Shown: piece after piece, positions 1-12,725 of the stretch
Position numbering within the stretch: the stretch's first letter is position 1
Layout of the letters: each line of letters starts with the position of its first letter
NCBI GenBank assembly: GCA_038503035.1
Contig: JAVSML010024230.1
Location: forward strand, 161,023 to 225,022
Reading direction: 5' to 3'
Length of the DNA: 64,000 nt
Source of the DNA: Crocodylus rhombifer
Lineage: Eukaryota; Chordata; Crocodylia; Crocodylidae
Translations under genes and position numbers: made by a program
The notes under the pieces: generated by a model
Told to the model about the DNA's origin: nothing
The model's input: the letters and a program-made list of their open reading frames with translations, nothing else
Databases searched by the model: none

Positions 1-134
1 AGGTGCTTGAACTACCTCTGCTGGCAGACTGTTTCAGACCTTGGGGGCTCGGACAGTAAAGAAATTCTTCCTTATGTCCAGCCTGAAATTGTCTTGCAGG
101 AGTTTGTGACCGTTCAACCTCGTCATCCCTTGGG
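1..134 (-). pseudogene. CR1 LINE, C-terminal tail of reverse transcriptase ORF
   Basis: On the minus strand this encodes the extreme C-terminus of CR1 ORF2, with the family signature NGHKLLQDNFRLDIRKNFFT. The same block is visible in the CR1 3' ends at 62750-63000 and 47930-48030. A TGA follows where CR1 copies normally have Trp (V-W-N), so the frame is broken by one nonsense change. It reads in frame with the SGNH fragment immediately upstream, so the two form one chimeric 112-codon frame (372 to 34). The element continues past the left edge of the window. Confidence 0.8.
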
Positions 135-475
135 GCTTTCTGTGGTCGTGGAAGCCAAAGCCTTCCTGATGACACCAGCTCCGCAGTCTTTGGTTCACTG
201 CGTGGATCCTCCTCTCCCTCCTCAGCCCATAGCCCAAGACTGGGAGGATCGACGAAAACACCACCTGAGCTCCCAGACCCATAAACCCGGCTCCCAAATC
301 CCTGTAGCACCTCATGACCTGGCTGGGGGTGCTCTGAGCCGTGTCATTGGTGCCCACGTGAATAAGGAGCATGGGATAGTGGTCTGTGGGCCGGAGGAGC
401 TGTGGGATCCTCTCCGCAATGTCTTGGATGCGGGCCCCTGGGAAGCAGCAGACTTCCCGGGCTAACGGGTGAGGG
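135..475 (-). pseudogene. SGNH/GDSL-esterase-like fragment, probably from CR1-type ORF1
   Basis: Minus-strand reading gives a block typical of the SGNH hydrolase-like domain carried in ORF1 of CR1-clade LINEs: a PGARIQD segment, then LLIHVGTNDTA (the GTND block) about 30 residues later, then GLGAQVVFSSILPV and WCHQEGFGF. The N-terminal GDS block with the nucleophile Ser is absent; the similarity stops near 475. The C-terminal His block is replaced by the CR1 ORF2 tail. Esterase domains in CR1-like ORF1 are established; assignment of this copy to CR1 is inferred from its fusion partner. Non-functional. Confidence 0.65.
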
Positions 476-1091
476 CGGCAGATTAGGGTTGCCTTCTATG
501 CATCCCTAAATTGAAATGAGTTTTTTAATTGAAACCCACCATTTCTATTTAGGGGTTTCTATCACTGTTATGACAAAGGTGCCCAAGCATTCCTTTTTTT
601 TTGGCAGAGTCTGCCTGTAGCCAGGGGGTGAGCTACCAGTGGATCAAATGTCCCCTGAGTTGTAGGGGGCCCAGTGCTTTGCTCCACAGCTGTGGCACTC
701 CCCAGGGCCATCCAGGTGAGCTGCTATTGGGCCAGGTACTGCCCCAGCTCAGAGGCAGTGCACAGCCCAATGCAACTCTTCCCTGACCCCAATCTGGGGC
801 CTAGCAACCCACCTGCATGGCCCTGGGGGGCAGTGATGCTGTGGAGGGAAGGACCAGGGTCCCCCACAACTCAGGGGCTTCTTGGCCTGCCAGCAGCTCA
901 TCCACCAGCTTCAGGAGAGGCAGACAGGCTATGCCAAAAAAAATTACAAAGTATTGGGCCCCTCACCACTTCTGCCTTCAGCAGGCACCTGCTGAAGGTA
1001 GAAGCAGTGAGGGACCTGATCTTTTTTTTTTCAGCACAGCCTGCCCACCTCTGCCCTGGTCAGAGGGTGAGCTGACTAATAGCTGCAATGT

Positions 1092-1139
1092 ATCATTGCA
1101 AGGTAAACTACATCAGGCTGTAGTTTAGCTTGCAATGAT
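1092..1139. repeat. Hairpin-forming inverted repeat (21-bp arms, 6-nt loop)
   Basis: Arms 1092-1112 and 1119-1139 are complementary at 20 of 21 positions, separated by the loop TCAGGC. About 60 bp to the right lies a second inverted pair (GTACAGTGTGATGCC near 1174-1188 and GGCATCACGTGTAC at 1232-1245). Nested palindromes of this kind are typical of MITE ends or of foldback elements. No gene is evident. Confidence 0.6.
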
Positions 1140-1250
1140 GTAAACTCATTTAAAACCCCTAACATCTGCACATGTACAGTGTGATGCCGTTAAGCCACAC
1201 AGTGACATTTTCATCATGTGTACATGATAGTGGCATCACGTGTACAAACA

Positions 1251-4200
1251 CCCTAAGCTTTTGTGATATAGAATGCACTCATGGAAAATTTGAGACATAC
1301 AAAGCTATACCACTATAGAGTCTTCAAATAAAAATTAAATAAAAATACAGCAAGAAAGATAAGAATCTAGGGACTAGGTGACTTACACATTATACTATAG
1401 TTTTGTCAGTTGTACCCTCTATTTAATTGATTGTTTCTCATTATTACTCATGTATTTTTTCAGTGAACTTCCTTTGACATTTTGCATGTTAAGAGTCTTT
1501 TATAATTTGTAAGGGGTGAGGTAGGTGGCAAGGAAAATTGCTTCCTAAAAAGATTATGTGTATAAATTACCAAAACTAAGTCTGGAGGCAGCACAACATT
1601 ATTTGTGATTATGTCATACTGACATAACATTTGGGACAGCAGTGTCAACACTAGAAATTTACTTGTAGGGAGTACAAAATTAGCAACAGGGGGAGGATAA
1701 AATAGTACTTTTTATCTTTTTCAACTAGCTTTAGTAATTTAAGAGCAATGTAATTTCTCTTCACCTCTAATATAATACAATGCATCTGACTTTTATAAGG
1801 GGTTTGCACATGGTAACCTCAGTTAAACAATAGCAGCAGTTGATCCATAATAAGAACCTGGGAAAGAGAATTAGGCAATGCAAGTATCAAAAGAAGCGGG
1901 GTACTGGCACACATGTAGTTCTCCGTTTCTAGAAATAGAGGAAAAGAATTAAGATGTAATTATACAATAATAACAATATCTTGCACATTCTGCAAGTTTG
2001 TAATTTCTGATACTGGAAATAATTGAAGCTGTCACTTTGCATGCTGTGACTTATAGGAAAGACATTTTTATTTTAAACATATATCTTTTTAGAATTATGA
2101 AATTTACTCACATACCACAAACATCTTTCCCCAGAAATCTACCCTCCACATTTGGAGTGCAAGTCTGAAGTGGGAAAGCTGATTTTTATTTGCTGAAAGA
2201 GAAGCATGCAACCACTGTGCTTTAATGGCTACAAAGATGACTGTTACTTCTTTCTGAGTTGGCAAGCAGCAAGGGCAGTGTTAACATCACAGCTTTAGCT
2301 ATTGGCTGAGAACTGTCATTTTTGCATGTAATGGCAATTGAGGTGGTTCAGTCTGAGGGAGCTGCTGAATGTAGTCTGTAATATCTCAATGAGGCTTGTC
2401 ATGTGGAAACACCAGCTTAATATTTATAGGAATTTATATAAAGAAATATTTAAAGTGAAGGCATAATTGTTTTGCTACTTCCCTTGCAAAGGTTTAGGGT
2501 CTAGCCTTGATGCCATCTTGCCACACGGGGAAGTTTCTGCTTCTTCCTTCCCCAGCTCAAGACACATTTCCTGAGCACTCTGTCACAATTTGAGTACTGC
2601 ATTCCCTCCTAGGGGGTGGGGAGAAGAGGTTGTGGGGATAAAAATAGTTCCAAGTCCCAGGGAGTAGTGTAGGGAGCCCCTTGATCCTGCCAAAACTTCC
2701 CAGGCCCCAGCATCGCCCCTCCCCACTCCCCTATGGAACTCGGCTGCCCCCCTGATTCCCCTCCACAGACTCCACTTTCCCCCCCAGTCATCCCAAGATC
2801 CCACTCCAGAGCCTGTGAGCCCAGTCCCCATCCCAACTTGTATTAGATCAAGTGGTTATTGTTAACTCAGTTTAACCTGCAAAATATCTGTATGCATCCC
2901 CTGTTTTTTACTTGTGGTCGCTATTGGCTTCTCAAGCCTACTCCTGTATAAAGCTTATCTAAAGATACAGTGTTCTTTTTGTGCTTTGTTTTTTATTGAT
3001 TTATTTTTTAATGGGAAAGTGTGGGGAAGATAGAAGATGTGAGCCTATGTATTCCTCTTGCCTCTCAAAATAGTAAGGTTTCAAGCGTGTTCAACTGATT
3101 AGAGAAAAGCAGTGAAGTGGAACAGAGTAACACAAGGAAATTTAGTGGCTGGAGAGTACTGGCAGTTCTTTGCCCAATTTGCGCAGCTTTTCCACTGACT
3201 GGATATTTGAATTTTTACAAATTATTTACCCATCTCTAAAATTGAATTTGATAACACATCTCATAAGAGGGGTTACATTTGTAACACGTTTGCGATATCC
3301 TTGAAAGCTACTTGGCTGAAAGTGGCTGTACACTGCCCAGGGTGTCAGTACGGTGTACCCACTTTTTGGAACTTCTTCCCACTGGCCGTCTCATTTCCTC
3401 AGGTTCTTCCATGTCTGTACCCTTACCTGCCATTAGTTGATGGAACCAGTAAATGGAGAAAGGTCTCTCAAGGGTTAGGAGACTCAGATATAAAGTCTAT
3501 GTCTGGGCCAGGGCCCTTCTTGCCTCAGCCCAATTCTACTCTACTCATGCCACTGAGTATTCTACCCAATTCTACTCTACTCATGTCACTGACTTCCAGT
3601 CCTGGGCAGCTTCTCCCTGCTTGGGCAACAGCTAACCTCCCAGTCTCTATCTTTGGCTTTCCCAATCATGTTTGAGTTCTGAGGTGCCTCATAAGTATCC
3701 CTTTTCTCTGGTCTCCACCTCCCCTACAGCCTTTGTCTGTGCCATCAGGTCAAGGATCACCCACAATCCTGGGGGTCAACTCAACTTAAAACAAAAATGA
3801 TCTGCCTTTGGCTGACTTAGTGGCAGCCCTCTCCTAGCCAAAATCAGAAGAATAAAAAAGGCCTGGAAATTATCTGGTTCCCAACGCAACATCACCAGTC
3901 TTCTCTGCTTGGCCTCTGTCTGGAACTACTTCTCCCCAGTTCTAGGTCCACAGGGAGCTCCTTCCCCTGGGACTCCTACATCCAGACTGCTTCTTTGGCC
4001 TGAGGCTTCAGTTTATAAAGGATAATCAGCTGGGTCCTGGTAGGTGCAGGGTGTGGCTATGATCTCCCAGCCTCAGGAATGAATGAAACCCTTGTGGTGG
4101 GATGATCACTACTATGGCAATCTTTCTGTTCTGGGGATGCATGGAACCCCATGGGAAGGGAGAGTGTTGCTGCAGTAATTTTCCCTCGCCACTTCCCTAC

Positions 4201-4600
4201 CCCAACTCCAGGGGCTTGATGCCCCCACAGGACAGAGGGATTACTTCAATAGTGATCTCCATGCAGGGGGACCCTGAGATCAGGTTCTTCCATACTTCCA
4301 GTTGATGTGGAGGATTTTCCAAAGACATCAGTGATGGTAACATTCCCAGGTTTTCAGATATTTCCAATATGTCACTCAGTTTTGACACCCATAGAATGGG
4401 GTAGGGATGACAACAACCTGGTAGGCAGGATGCTTGGTTTGGGTCCTGATGTTATAATCACTGAAGAAATTATTTTGGAGATGTCCAAAGGAAATACTGG
4501 TAGATTTTATTCAGGGTTGACTATCTTCATCTATGTTTACTTTTGGGGAATGATAACCACGATGCTCAACATTTTCCAATAACTGTTTACTAACTGTATA
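1251..4600. other. Unassigned, mostly AT-rich intergenic or intronic sequence
   Basis: No convincing coding frame, RNA gene or recognisable transposon was found. A short tandem duplication with a 36-bp period is present at 3529-3592 (two copies starting CCCAATTCTACTC). A locally C-rich patch lies at 2600-2830. Short open frames here look random. Confidence 0.5.
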
Positions 4601-4619
4601 TGAGGAGAAGCAGGTGGTT

Positions 4620-7140
4620 GGTTTGGGCTAGATTGTAATGCATCTTGGGTTTTGTGAGGTTGATTGTATGTCTAAGCATTTAATATACTTCACAGAAGTA
4701 TGTGAGAGTGACCTGGAGCTCTTGGACACAGAACAATTGTCAGCATTCTGAAGATCAGTAAGGAAATCATTGGTTATTTTGGATTTGGTACATAACAAGT
4801 TGAGGTTGAAGAGATTCCCATCCATGCAATATGAAACACTGACTCCAGATGGAAACCTATCAGCAATAAGATGAAAAGTATCTGCAATATAGTTTGAAAA
4901 AAGTGTTAGTTCAATCCTGCAACCTTGCTTGACTCCATTTCTAATGGTGAAGGGATCCATTTCCAAGCCATTACTTAAGATACTTGTCATTATATTGTCA
5001 TGAAGAAGTCTGATTTTGGTAACAAATTTTGACAGGTATCCAAATCTCATCAGGATATTCCATAGAGCCTCTCTTTTGATTGAACTGAAGGCCTAAGGTC
5101 AATGACGGTCATATAAAGATCCCTGCATTGCTCAAAGTACTTTTCCTGTAGCTGTTTATCAAAGAAAAAAATCATGTCTATTGCATTTCTGAATGGTCTA
5201 AAACCACATTGGGACTCAGGTTGGTGATCAAGAAGGGGTGAATCTATTTGAAGAGAATACAGCCAACAAACTTTGCAGGTATGGACAGAAATGCAATGCC
5301 ATGGTAACTTCAATTCAATTGATCTTCTTTCTGGAATAGTTATGGTTCTGGCATCTCTCAGGTCATTGGGAATTTGTTCATGTTTTCATTTACATGTCCT
5401 GTTTTTCATTGGTTCAATGACTTCTAAGTTCTCTTGATAGGTTGGTGGGTCTGCAAGATGGTCCTTAATGGGGTGTTGTGGAATGGCTTGGGAATTTATC
5501 TTTTACAATAGAATTTCAGTTTAGAAGCTCTTGAAGGTGTTCCTTCCACTGTGCATTGATGGTGAAGCTGTCTTTAAGAGGTGTTGTTCCATCCTCAGAC
5601 CTCAAAGGGATGGTTTCTTGTGTATTTGGCCCACAGATATCTTTGGTTATGGTGAAGAAAATACATATATCATGGCTATTAGCAAACCTTTGGATCTCTT
5701 TTGCTTTGTCCTTCCCTCACTTGTTCTTTTTCTCTTAATTTTTCACCCAGGTGTCTTTAATGTGGCAGTAAGTGTTGTACTGCTTTTTCAGTTGATATCT
5801 TTCTGCCAAGAATTGATGGCTCTCCTTTTTCTTTCAGTAAGGGATTAATTTCCTTATCAATCTCATCATACCAGTCTGATATTTCTTTGTGGAGAAGCCT
5901 TGATATTCTTCACATACTTCACAGAAACCTTGCTTCAGGCTGTCCCAATAATCAATGGTGTTGTAGGTTGGAGAATTTGTCACTAAGGCACTGCTATAAA
6001 TGTTCACTTTTAGCAGGGTCTTTCAACTACTCGATGTTGAATGCTTTCTTGGTTTCTGCTTTTGCTTATGCCATTTTGGGGCAATATCAAAGAAACATAT
6101 CAAAGAAGGATCAGTCCAGCAGTCACCTGTGCTGATCATATTTCTGGTGATATTAACATCACAGTGGTCCCAGGCATGCACTATTTTATAGTCAATCAGT
6201 GACAGCATTTTGAGCAGGGTTGCATCCATGATCCTTTTCTTTTTTTGCTTTGACTGAATAGGGTATATGTAATATTGAAATCATGTTTGAAACCCTTTTT
6301 TTTCAGGAGATTGTCATTTGAATTGACTTTTCCCACCCTTTCTTTCTGAGTGTTCATTTCCAGAGCTCAGATTCCCTGTCCACTGTAGCATTGAAATTGC
6401 TGCGAAGAATTATTTTCTTTTCTTTGGGGACAGATGATAGGACTTGGTTAAATATAGAATAGAACTCATCCGTTGTGTCATCATTTTCATCAAGGGTCAG
6501 AGAACAAAGCCTTGATTGGTGGAAAGGCTTCTGTGCTACCATTTACCTCAAGACTGATGCCATCTGCAGTTTTACACTCCTGGTACAATCCCCCATGGTG
6601 GCAAGGACAAGAGTGAAGTTTCCAGATTAAGAGAAATTCAAAAACAAATCTGAAAATCCTCAGTGGTGGGGCAGACAAATGTAGGAATACTTCACAATGG
6701 CTGCTAAGGTGGATGAAGACTGCAATGGAACAAAAACTACCGGTTGACTAGGTTTCCCTTGCTATCGAATTAAGGTTTCTTTTTCATGAAGTAATGCATA
6801 GTTGCTGCTGTGCAATGGCATCCTCACATTAAAGGCATCTTTCATCAACAGAAAACCCCACAGCAATGGGAAAATGGGGATTGGGGCAGGTGCCAATGAT
6901 AACTGTTAAGGCCCCTAGTCATGGGGCAATGAATGTAGGATGGTCATATTGTACTGGGAACTCACAAGTGTTCATTTCAGCAGCTGCAACCAAAACTGGA
7001 CAGGCCTATTAAGGGTCCACTTTGCCCACCTCTTATGAAAAGAGGGCTTGAAAAGGTGCCCTAAACATGATCTGTCTCAGTCCACCTGACTGGAGAACCG
7101 TATCCAGTGGGGGTTCTATGGCCTGAATCAATAAATAATG
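4620..7140 (-). pseudogene. Non-CR1 LINE (endonuclease and reverse transcriptase), degenerate
   Basis: Read on the minus strand, the order is: endonuclease piece at 6354-6542 (VPKEKKIILRSNFNA, resembling the APE motif around GDFNA), a linker near 5530-5740 (EIQRFANSHDI, LRSEDGTTPL), RT fingers/palm at 5050-5313 (ESQCGFRPFRNAIDMIFFF, LYMTVIDL), and RT at 4628-5050 (LLHDN, NGVKQGC, LFNLNLL). The catalytic DD box is degraded (LQNADNC instead of an ADDC-type box). The same family recurs at 8240-8532, 42590-43060 and 50100-51950. It is distinct from CR1: it has NGVKQGC in place of the [11 protein letters not shown] motif. It resembles widespread RTE/I-type vertebrate LINEs, but the clade cannot be fixed by eye. 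Many stops and frameshifts. Confidence 0.75.
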
Positions 7141-7161
7141 TTTACATCTACCCAATGCTGG

Positions 7162-8229
7162 TGTGATGGGCTAGTTGTTAGTGATTTAGCACAGGGGGTT
7201 TGAAAGGGCAAAAGATTATTGGAGGTCTTGGAATCCCCTTTCCTCAACAATCAGGTCCCAGAGACTCACCCTCCATGTCCCCTGATTGGTCCCTTGGGTC
7301 ACCTGGAGGGGGATAAATGAGGCAGCACAGCTGACTCAGGGGAAACCAGCGAGGGACCACAAGGAAGGAATTTCAAAGAGCTGGCAAAGAGCTGGGCCAG
7401 TGGGGTGGGAACAGTTGCCCCAGAAGAACCTGAAGGAGTGGGACCTTCAGGCAGCAGTTGGATCCTCAGCAGTGCAGCATGTGGCTGGGCAGGAGAGGCT
7501 CCCCGCTGGGCTCCAGGATCCCCTAAGAAGCTGTGGCCAGCAGGAGAGGTTCCTGAGGTCCAGAAAGGATCTGAGCAGTGACCTGAGAGGTTCTGAGCTC
7601 TGCTTCCAGCTCCTCCAATAAGAGGCCAGGAAGCTTGATGTGAGTCAGGGGCTCCTGAAAGGTCAAGATCCCTAGCAGCTTAGAGTAATCCTAGCACTGG
7701 TTGCTGTATGGTAGAACTTCTGCCCCACTTCTGGGAGATCCAAGTTTGAGTCCCTGCTGTGATGACTTAGGAAGGATGAAGTGACAGGAAGAAATCCCTC
7801 TTGCTGTGGAAAGTGGGTCATTGTGTTCCCCTGCCTCCAGGTACCTAGGCCCTATGCTTCTTGTTATTTTACATCTTGTGCCTTTTATATTTTGCCAACC
7901 AGTCTTGTTTGTTCTGTTGTTTGTATTTTATATTTTGTAAACCCTGTCTTTTGTCAACTGGATGAATATGTCTATGATTGTAAGTGTCTGACCTTTATTG
8001 AATCCTGCCCCCTCAGGGTGTTGTAGTGTCCCCTATATCTCCTGGTTTATACCTGTTATGTTTCCACTACCATTCTGTCATTAAAAAGTATATGGTTAAG
8101 TCCCCATTGGTGATCTGGCTCTGCTCTATAGGAAGAAGAGGGTCTCTACACCTCCCACAGTGCTTATGTACCTGCTCTGATCCCTTCAATTGGAGAAGGG
8201 GTATAACTTCGAGTACCGCCCAGGTTACA
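7162..8229. repeat. LTR-like or leader-like repeat, unclassified
   Basis: A stretch bounded by TGTGATGGG at 7162 contains a GGATAAAT box near 7310, a G/A-rich middle, and a T-rich tail with ATTAAA near 8085. That layout resembles a retroelement LTR. No matching second copy or target duplication was found in the window, so the boundaries and class are tentative. A 111-codon open frame at 7286-7621 has no recognisable domain and is not called as a gene. Confidence 0.3.
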
Positions 8230-8239
8230 ATGGACAACC

Positions 8240-8532
8240 TTCACTGAGACTGATCAGAGGGAAAGACAACACTAGTGGGCAGAAAACTTGCACAATTTGA
8301 TATTGATATTGCTGCAATTAGTGAGACTACAAGAGAAGGGGAAAGGCAGCTCACAGAACATAGAGGTGGCTACACTTTCTTTTGCAAAAGAAAAGTTGAA
8401 AATGGAAGACATGTCCATGACCCTGGTTTTGCTATTGAGACCAGGATTGTTATTGAGATGCTAGAATGTCTGCTTGGCATTAACAAACAACTCACGACTG
8501 TGTCTTCCACTGACCAACAGTGCATCATTTAA
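8240..8532 (+). pseudogene. LINE endonuclease N-terminal fragment (same family as 4620-7140)
   Basis: The frame holds QFDIDIAAISETTREGE, the APE-type endonuclease block with the catalytic Glu of SET, followed by a GGYTFF segment and a GFAIET segment typical of this LINE family. It ends in stop TAA at 8530. It is the 5' part of ORF2 on the plus strand, opposite to the nearby minus-strand copy, so it is a separate truncated insertion or an inverted part of the same one. Confidence 0.65.
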
Positions 8533-9650
8533 GCACTAGACTGTTGTTAATGGGCTCAAGTCCTGGGCCTATTTTATTTTTTACCTAGTCTAAATAACTA
8601 CTGTTCCTACCTCTGCATCTCAGGCAATTTCCCAGGAGTGCATGTTATCTGCCACTACATGGTCCATCTGTACAAGATCCCAAACTAATACTCCAGCCCC
8701 TTCAACCCTCCCTATTTACACTCCTTATCTCAGAGTTCTAACAAGATGTTCCTCAATTAGTTGTGGCAAGCAAACAAAGTGCAGATTTAACAAAATAATT
8801 TCTTAATTCCAAATACTTTTTAACTTGTAAAAGCACCAGTAGATCTTTAGAAAATAATTAAATACTGAACATAGCACTCTTAGGCTGAACTCTTACTCAT
8901 CTCTGTCTCAGTCAGCTTCCTTAGGTGAGGCAGTGTCTCTTCCATCTTTTTTTCTCAGCAAACTCAGGAAATAAAATGACATCTCCTTTATTTGGAGGTC
9001 AAAAGTCTACCTGAGGCTAATAGCCTATCAGAAAAGTATAGCGAAGTCACATCAGTTTCCACAGCTGTAAGTCCATAAGGGAGTAATGTCATCCCATCCC
9101 ATCCAGTTGTCTCTAACTCCCTAGAACAAATGACCAGATGCCCATTTAGAGCTGGTTTGACTGGGGAAGGCTTTAGCACAAGTTCAGGCCAATGATTCAA
9201 TTCATACCTCAGAAACCATAGTGAAGCATCTCAATTACTCTGCCACTATATCCCATTTAAAGAGAGAATTTTCACTTTTATGGAGAAATATCAGTTTTTC
9301 CAGGTATGGGCTTAGAAATTCTAACTATTTACTTCCAGACACGTTTCTTTTATAATTTATATGTTCAAAGAAAATGGTATGAACCATTAAAAAAACCTGC
9401 TTATTCAGCATATTGACATTGATGTCTCTCATCCATCTAGGTGTCTAGGCTGTGCTCAAAAGTGGTGTAACAATCCAAAATGGAAGTTAAATGTTGCCCC
9501 TCAATCTGTCACATATGGGTTGTTGTTATAACAGTGAACATATTTACATAGAAGGTATAGCTGGTAGCACAGATAACCATAGCAGCATGTATCTCAGAAT
9601 GGGCTAATTTCCCCTACTTTCCATGATTTCACTGTAGACATATCTATCAA
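8533..9650. other. Unassigned AT-rich sequence
   Basis: No coding frame, RNA gene or repeat family could be supported here. Possible intron or intergenic DNA. Confidence 0.4.
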
Positions 9651-9651
9651 C

Positions 9652-9830
9652 TAGGCCTGCGCAAAGCATCAAGTATTCAATTTGGATTTGGATTTGCCTG
9701 ATTTAGAAGGACAGTAATTTGATTCAGTGATTTGAGTCATTGTCCCAATTTAATTTGACCAATCTGGATTCAGACAATCAGCCGCTAAATTGGCCCATTC
9801 GGTAATGTGGCCATATAGTATAATGGGGAA
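9652..9830. repeat. End fragment of hAT-like nonautonomous element (TTGGATTTGG type)
   Basis: The stretch starts TAGGCCTGCGCAAAG and continues with repeated AATTTGGATTTGG-like and GATTCAG-like units. The same character is seen at 15600-15812 and at both ends of 48550-49345 (CTTTGCACAGCCCT at the far end). It is therefore one end of the same element family; the other end was not located. Confidence 0.5.
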
Positions 9831-10011
9831 TCACTAAAATACTTATAACTTTATCAGTTTTGGCAGATTTGGATGGAAATAGCAGGGATGGTAGCCCCTT
9901 CTCAGGGCATAAATCCAACCGGTTTCAAGGAGTTAGGTGGAGGGGCTTCTGTGAAAGTGCCCCTCAAACTCTTGAAAGCAAAACTTTTGTCACTTGTATG
10001 TGTTAACTGAG

Positions 10012-10165
10012 TTTCTGGTTGTAGCCATGTTAGTCTAAGGAACAGGTAGGCAAGGCTCTAGACCATAAAAGATGTGGTATCTTTTATTAGACCAACTGAA
10101 TAGTTGGAGAAATTAATCTTGGCAAGCTTTCAGGTTTAAAAACCCTTTGTCAGGCTGAGGAAGCG
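10012..10165. repeat. MITE fragment, 'GGTTGTAGCCATGTTAGTCTAAGG' family
   Basis: Contains GGTTGTAGCCATGTTAGTCT, ATCTTTTATTAGACCAACT and GCAAGCTTTCAGGTTT in order. The left part recurs at 38818-38885 and the middle part at 42285-42365. Such modules are common in turtle and crocodilian genomes as nonautonomous DNA elements. No coding capacity. Confidence 0.6.
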
Positions 10166-10454
10166 TCTGCAATTTGTGTGTGCACTCTTCCTGGAAGGAA
10201 GGAATAGTAAAGAAGCCAGAGGCTGAGCTGATATGCAAGGAAACCAGTCAGTGAAAATGTAAATTGAGGTGTCAGGAGGTGAGAGACAGGCTGGTGGGGG
10301 GTGTAGCAACCAGGTAAAAGTGTAGAGGTACCTGGGGTGTCAGATGTTAGGCAAATTATAGTGTGTCATAAATCAAATGTCTTTATTAAGTCATGAGTAT
10401 CAAGGAGGTTGACAAAGTGAAGTTCATAGGCTCATCTGTGAAAAATGTTTTGTG

Positions 10455-12725
10455 AATTCAAACAAGCACCATTGCTCTCAGCATCTCATCATATGGTCTG
10501 TTTTCCTGCCCTCTGATCATGTGCGTGGCTCTCCTCTGCACCCTCTCAAGCTTCTCCACATCCTTTTTGAATTGTGGAGCCCAAAACTGCACACAATACT
10601 CCAGCTGCAGCCTCACCAAGGCCGAGTACAACAGGAGAATGATGTCCCAGGATCTGCTTGAGAAGCATCTATGGATGCAAGCCAGCTTTTTGCTCACTTT
10701 ACTAGCTGCAGAATCACACTGAAGGCTCATGTTCATCTTGTGGTCAACCATGACCCCCATGTCCCTTTCATCTGTAGAGCTAACCAGCGTACCACTATCG
10801 AGCCTATGTACATGGTGCAGGTTTTTCCTCCCAAGGTGGAGAACCTTGCATTTTTCGGTGTTGAACCGTCCGCCCATTTCATGAGTCTGTCCAGATCTGC
10901 CTGGATCACCCTCCTGTCCTCAGGTGTGGATGCTTTACCCCAGAGTTTGGTGTCGTCGGTGAACTTGGCCAGTCCGCTTCTGACACCAATGTCCATATCA
11001 TTGATGTAGATCTTAAAGAGTATAGGCCCTAGGACAGCGCCTTGTGGGACCGACCCCACTGGTCACAGCACACCAAGATGATTGGCTCCTGTCGACCACC
11101 ACCCTCTGGGTCCTACCGCGGAGCCAGTTCCCCAGCCAGCAGATCATGGTGATATCAAGGTCACAATTAGCCATTTTAGCCAAGACATGATCGTGAGATA
11201 CCAGATCGAAGGTTTTTTTGAAATCAAGGTATACAACGTTGATCTCTTCCCCCTTGTCCGGGTGATAAGTCACTTGGTCATAAAAGGAAATGAGATTGGT
11301 TAAGCAGGACCTACCCTCAACAAGCCCATGCTGGGTATCCCTCAGGATATTGCCTTCAGCTAATCTGTTAAGGATGGCCTCCTTGATAATCTTTTCCAAG
11401 ACCTTCCCCAGGATTGAGGTGAGGCTGATAGGCCTGTAGTTTGCTGGATCTACTTTCCTCCCTTTCTTGAAGATAGGCATGACATTGGCCCTTTTCCAAT
11501 CATCGGGCACTTCACCAGAGTGCCAAGAACTCTCAAAGATCTGTGCCTGGGGCTGGGCTATGATGCTCGCCAGCTCCTTGAGTACCCTTGGGTGTAACCC
11601 ATCAGGGCCAGCTGACCTGAAGGTATCCAGCCTGTCCTTTCACTAGATTAGCTTTAATGGAGGGCAAGGAATCTCCCTCACCCAGGCCTTCCTGACCCAT
11701 AGTGGGCAGGGCCGCCCCATAGGGCTGATGGGAAACTGATGCAAAGTACCCATTTAGCAAGGTAGCTTTTTCCTGGGCGTCAGTTGTCAGTTGTCCCATC
11801 TGGTTTACCGGGGATCCAACGTTGCCCTTGCTTTTCCTCCAGCTCCCCCTTATCCAAAAAATGACTTTTTGTTGTCCTTGATATTTCTAGGTAGCTGGAG
11901 TTCCATCGCAGCCTTGGCTTTTCTGATTTGCTCCTTTCAAGTCTGGACTAATCCAAAGTATTCTTCCCTGGTGGTGGTTCCAGTCCTCCATCCTTTATAG
12001 GTCCTCCTTTTAAAACACAGGAGGTCCGCAAGTTCCCTGGAGAGGCAAGGGGGCTGCTGTACCCTCCTGCTGCCTTTCCTCTGAGATGGGATGGACTTTG
12101 CTTGTGCATCCAGGATTGCTCCCTTGAGGAGCATCCACGCATCCTGAACTCCCCTCTCCATTGAGTTGTGGCCTTTCAGGGCCCCTCTGACAAGCCTCCT
12201 TAGCTTGTCAAAATCAGCTTTCCTGAAGTCAAGGACTTCTGTACAACTGACTGACTTGCCAGCTTTATGGCAGATGGTGAAGGTGATCAGTTCATGATCA
12301 CTGTCACCCAGCTTCCCTTTGACTGTTAGGTTACCAATTAGGTCATCCCCAGTTGCCAGTATGAGGTTGAGCAGTGCTTTACCTCTTGTCAACCCGTAGA
12401 CTTCCTGCATCAGATAGAGGTCATCCACACGAGACAGAAAGCTCCCATGAGATAACTGGGTAGTTAAAGCCTCCCATGACAACCATACACCAGGATTGTG
12501 CAGCCTCAGCTAATTCCCTGGTGAACTCCTGGTCGACGTCTTGACTCTGGGTAGGGGGTCTGTAGTAGACCCTAACCATAGTATCTTCTTCGCCACATTC
12601 CCCATAGATTTTAACCCAGAGGGTCTCAAGTCATCCACCATAGGTGCCAATGTCGGCTAGCAGGGATGCATAACTTTCCTCGACATAGAGAGCTACACCT
12701 CCACCCCTTTTGTCCACTCGATCCC
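10455..12725 (-). pseudogene. CR1 LINE ORF2 (endonuclease-reverse transcriptase), degenerate
   Basis: Minus-strand order: endonuclease middle near 12600-12725 (DKRGGGVALYVEESY), endonuclease C-terminus at 11937-12482 (GDSDHELITF, the SDH catalytic block), linker with QAKSIPSQRKG, RT at 11013-11510 (DWKRANVMPIFKKG, YRPISLTSILGK, VVYLDFKKTF), then VPQGAVLGPILFKIYINDMD and FTDDTKLWG at 10733-11059, and thumb and C-terminus at 10458-10877 (KCKVLHLG, LEYCVQFWAPQFK, VQRRATHMI). The FADD box reads FTDD. Frames change several times and the 3' untranslated tail is missing: similarity stops at about 10455. The N-terminal part of the endonuclease is also lost near 12725. Confidence 0.9.

Noticed and set aside
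7286..7621. 111-codon plus-strand frame
   Set aside because: Gln/Gly/Arg-rich without domain, inside an LTR-like stretch.
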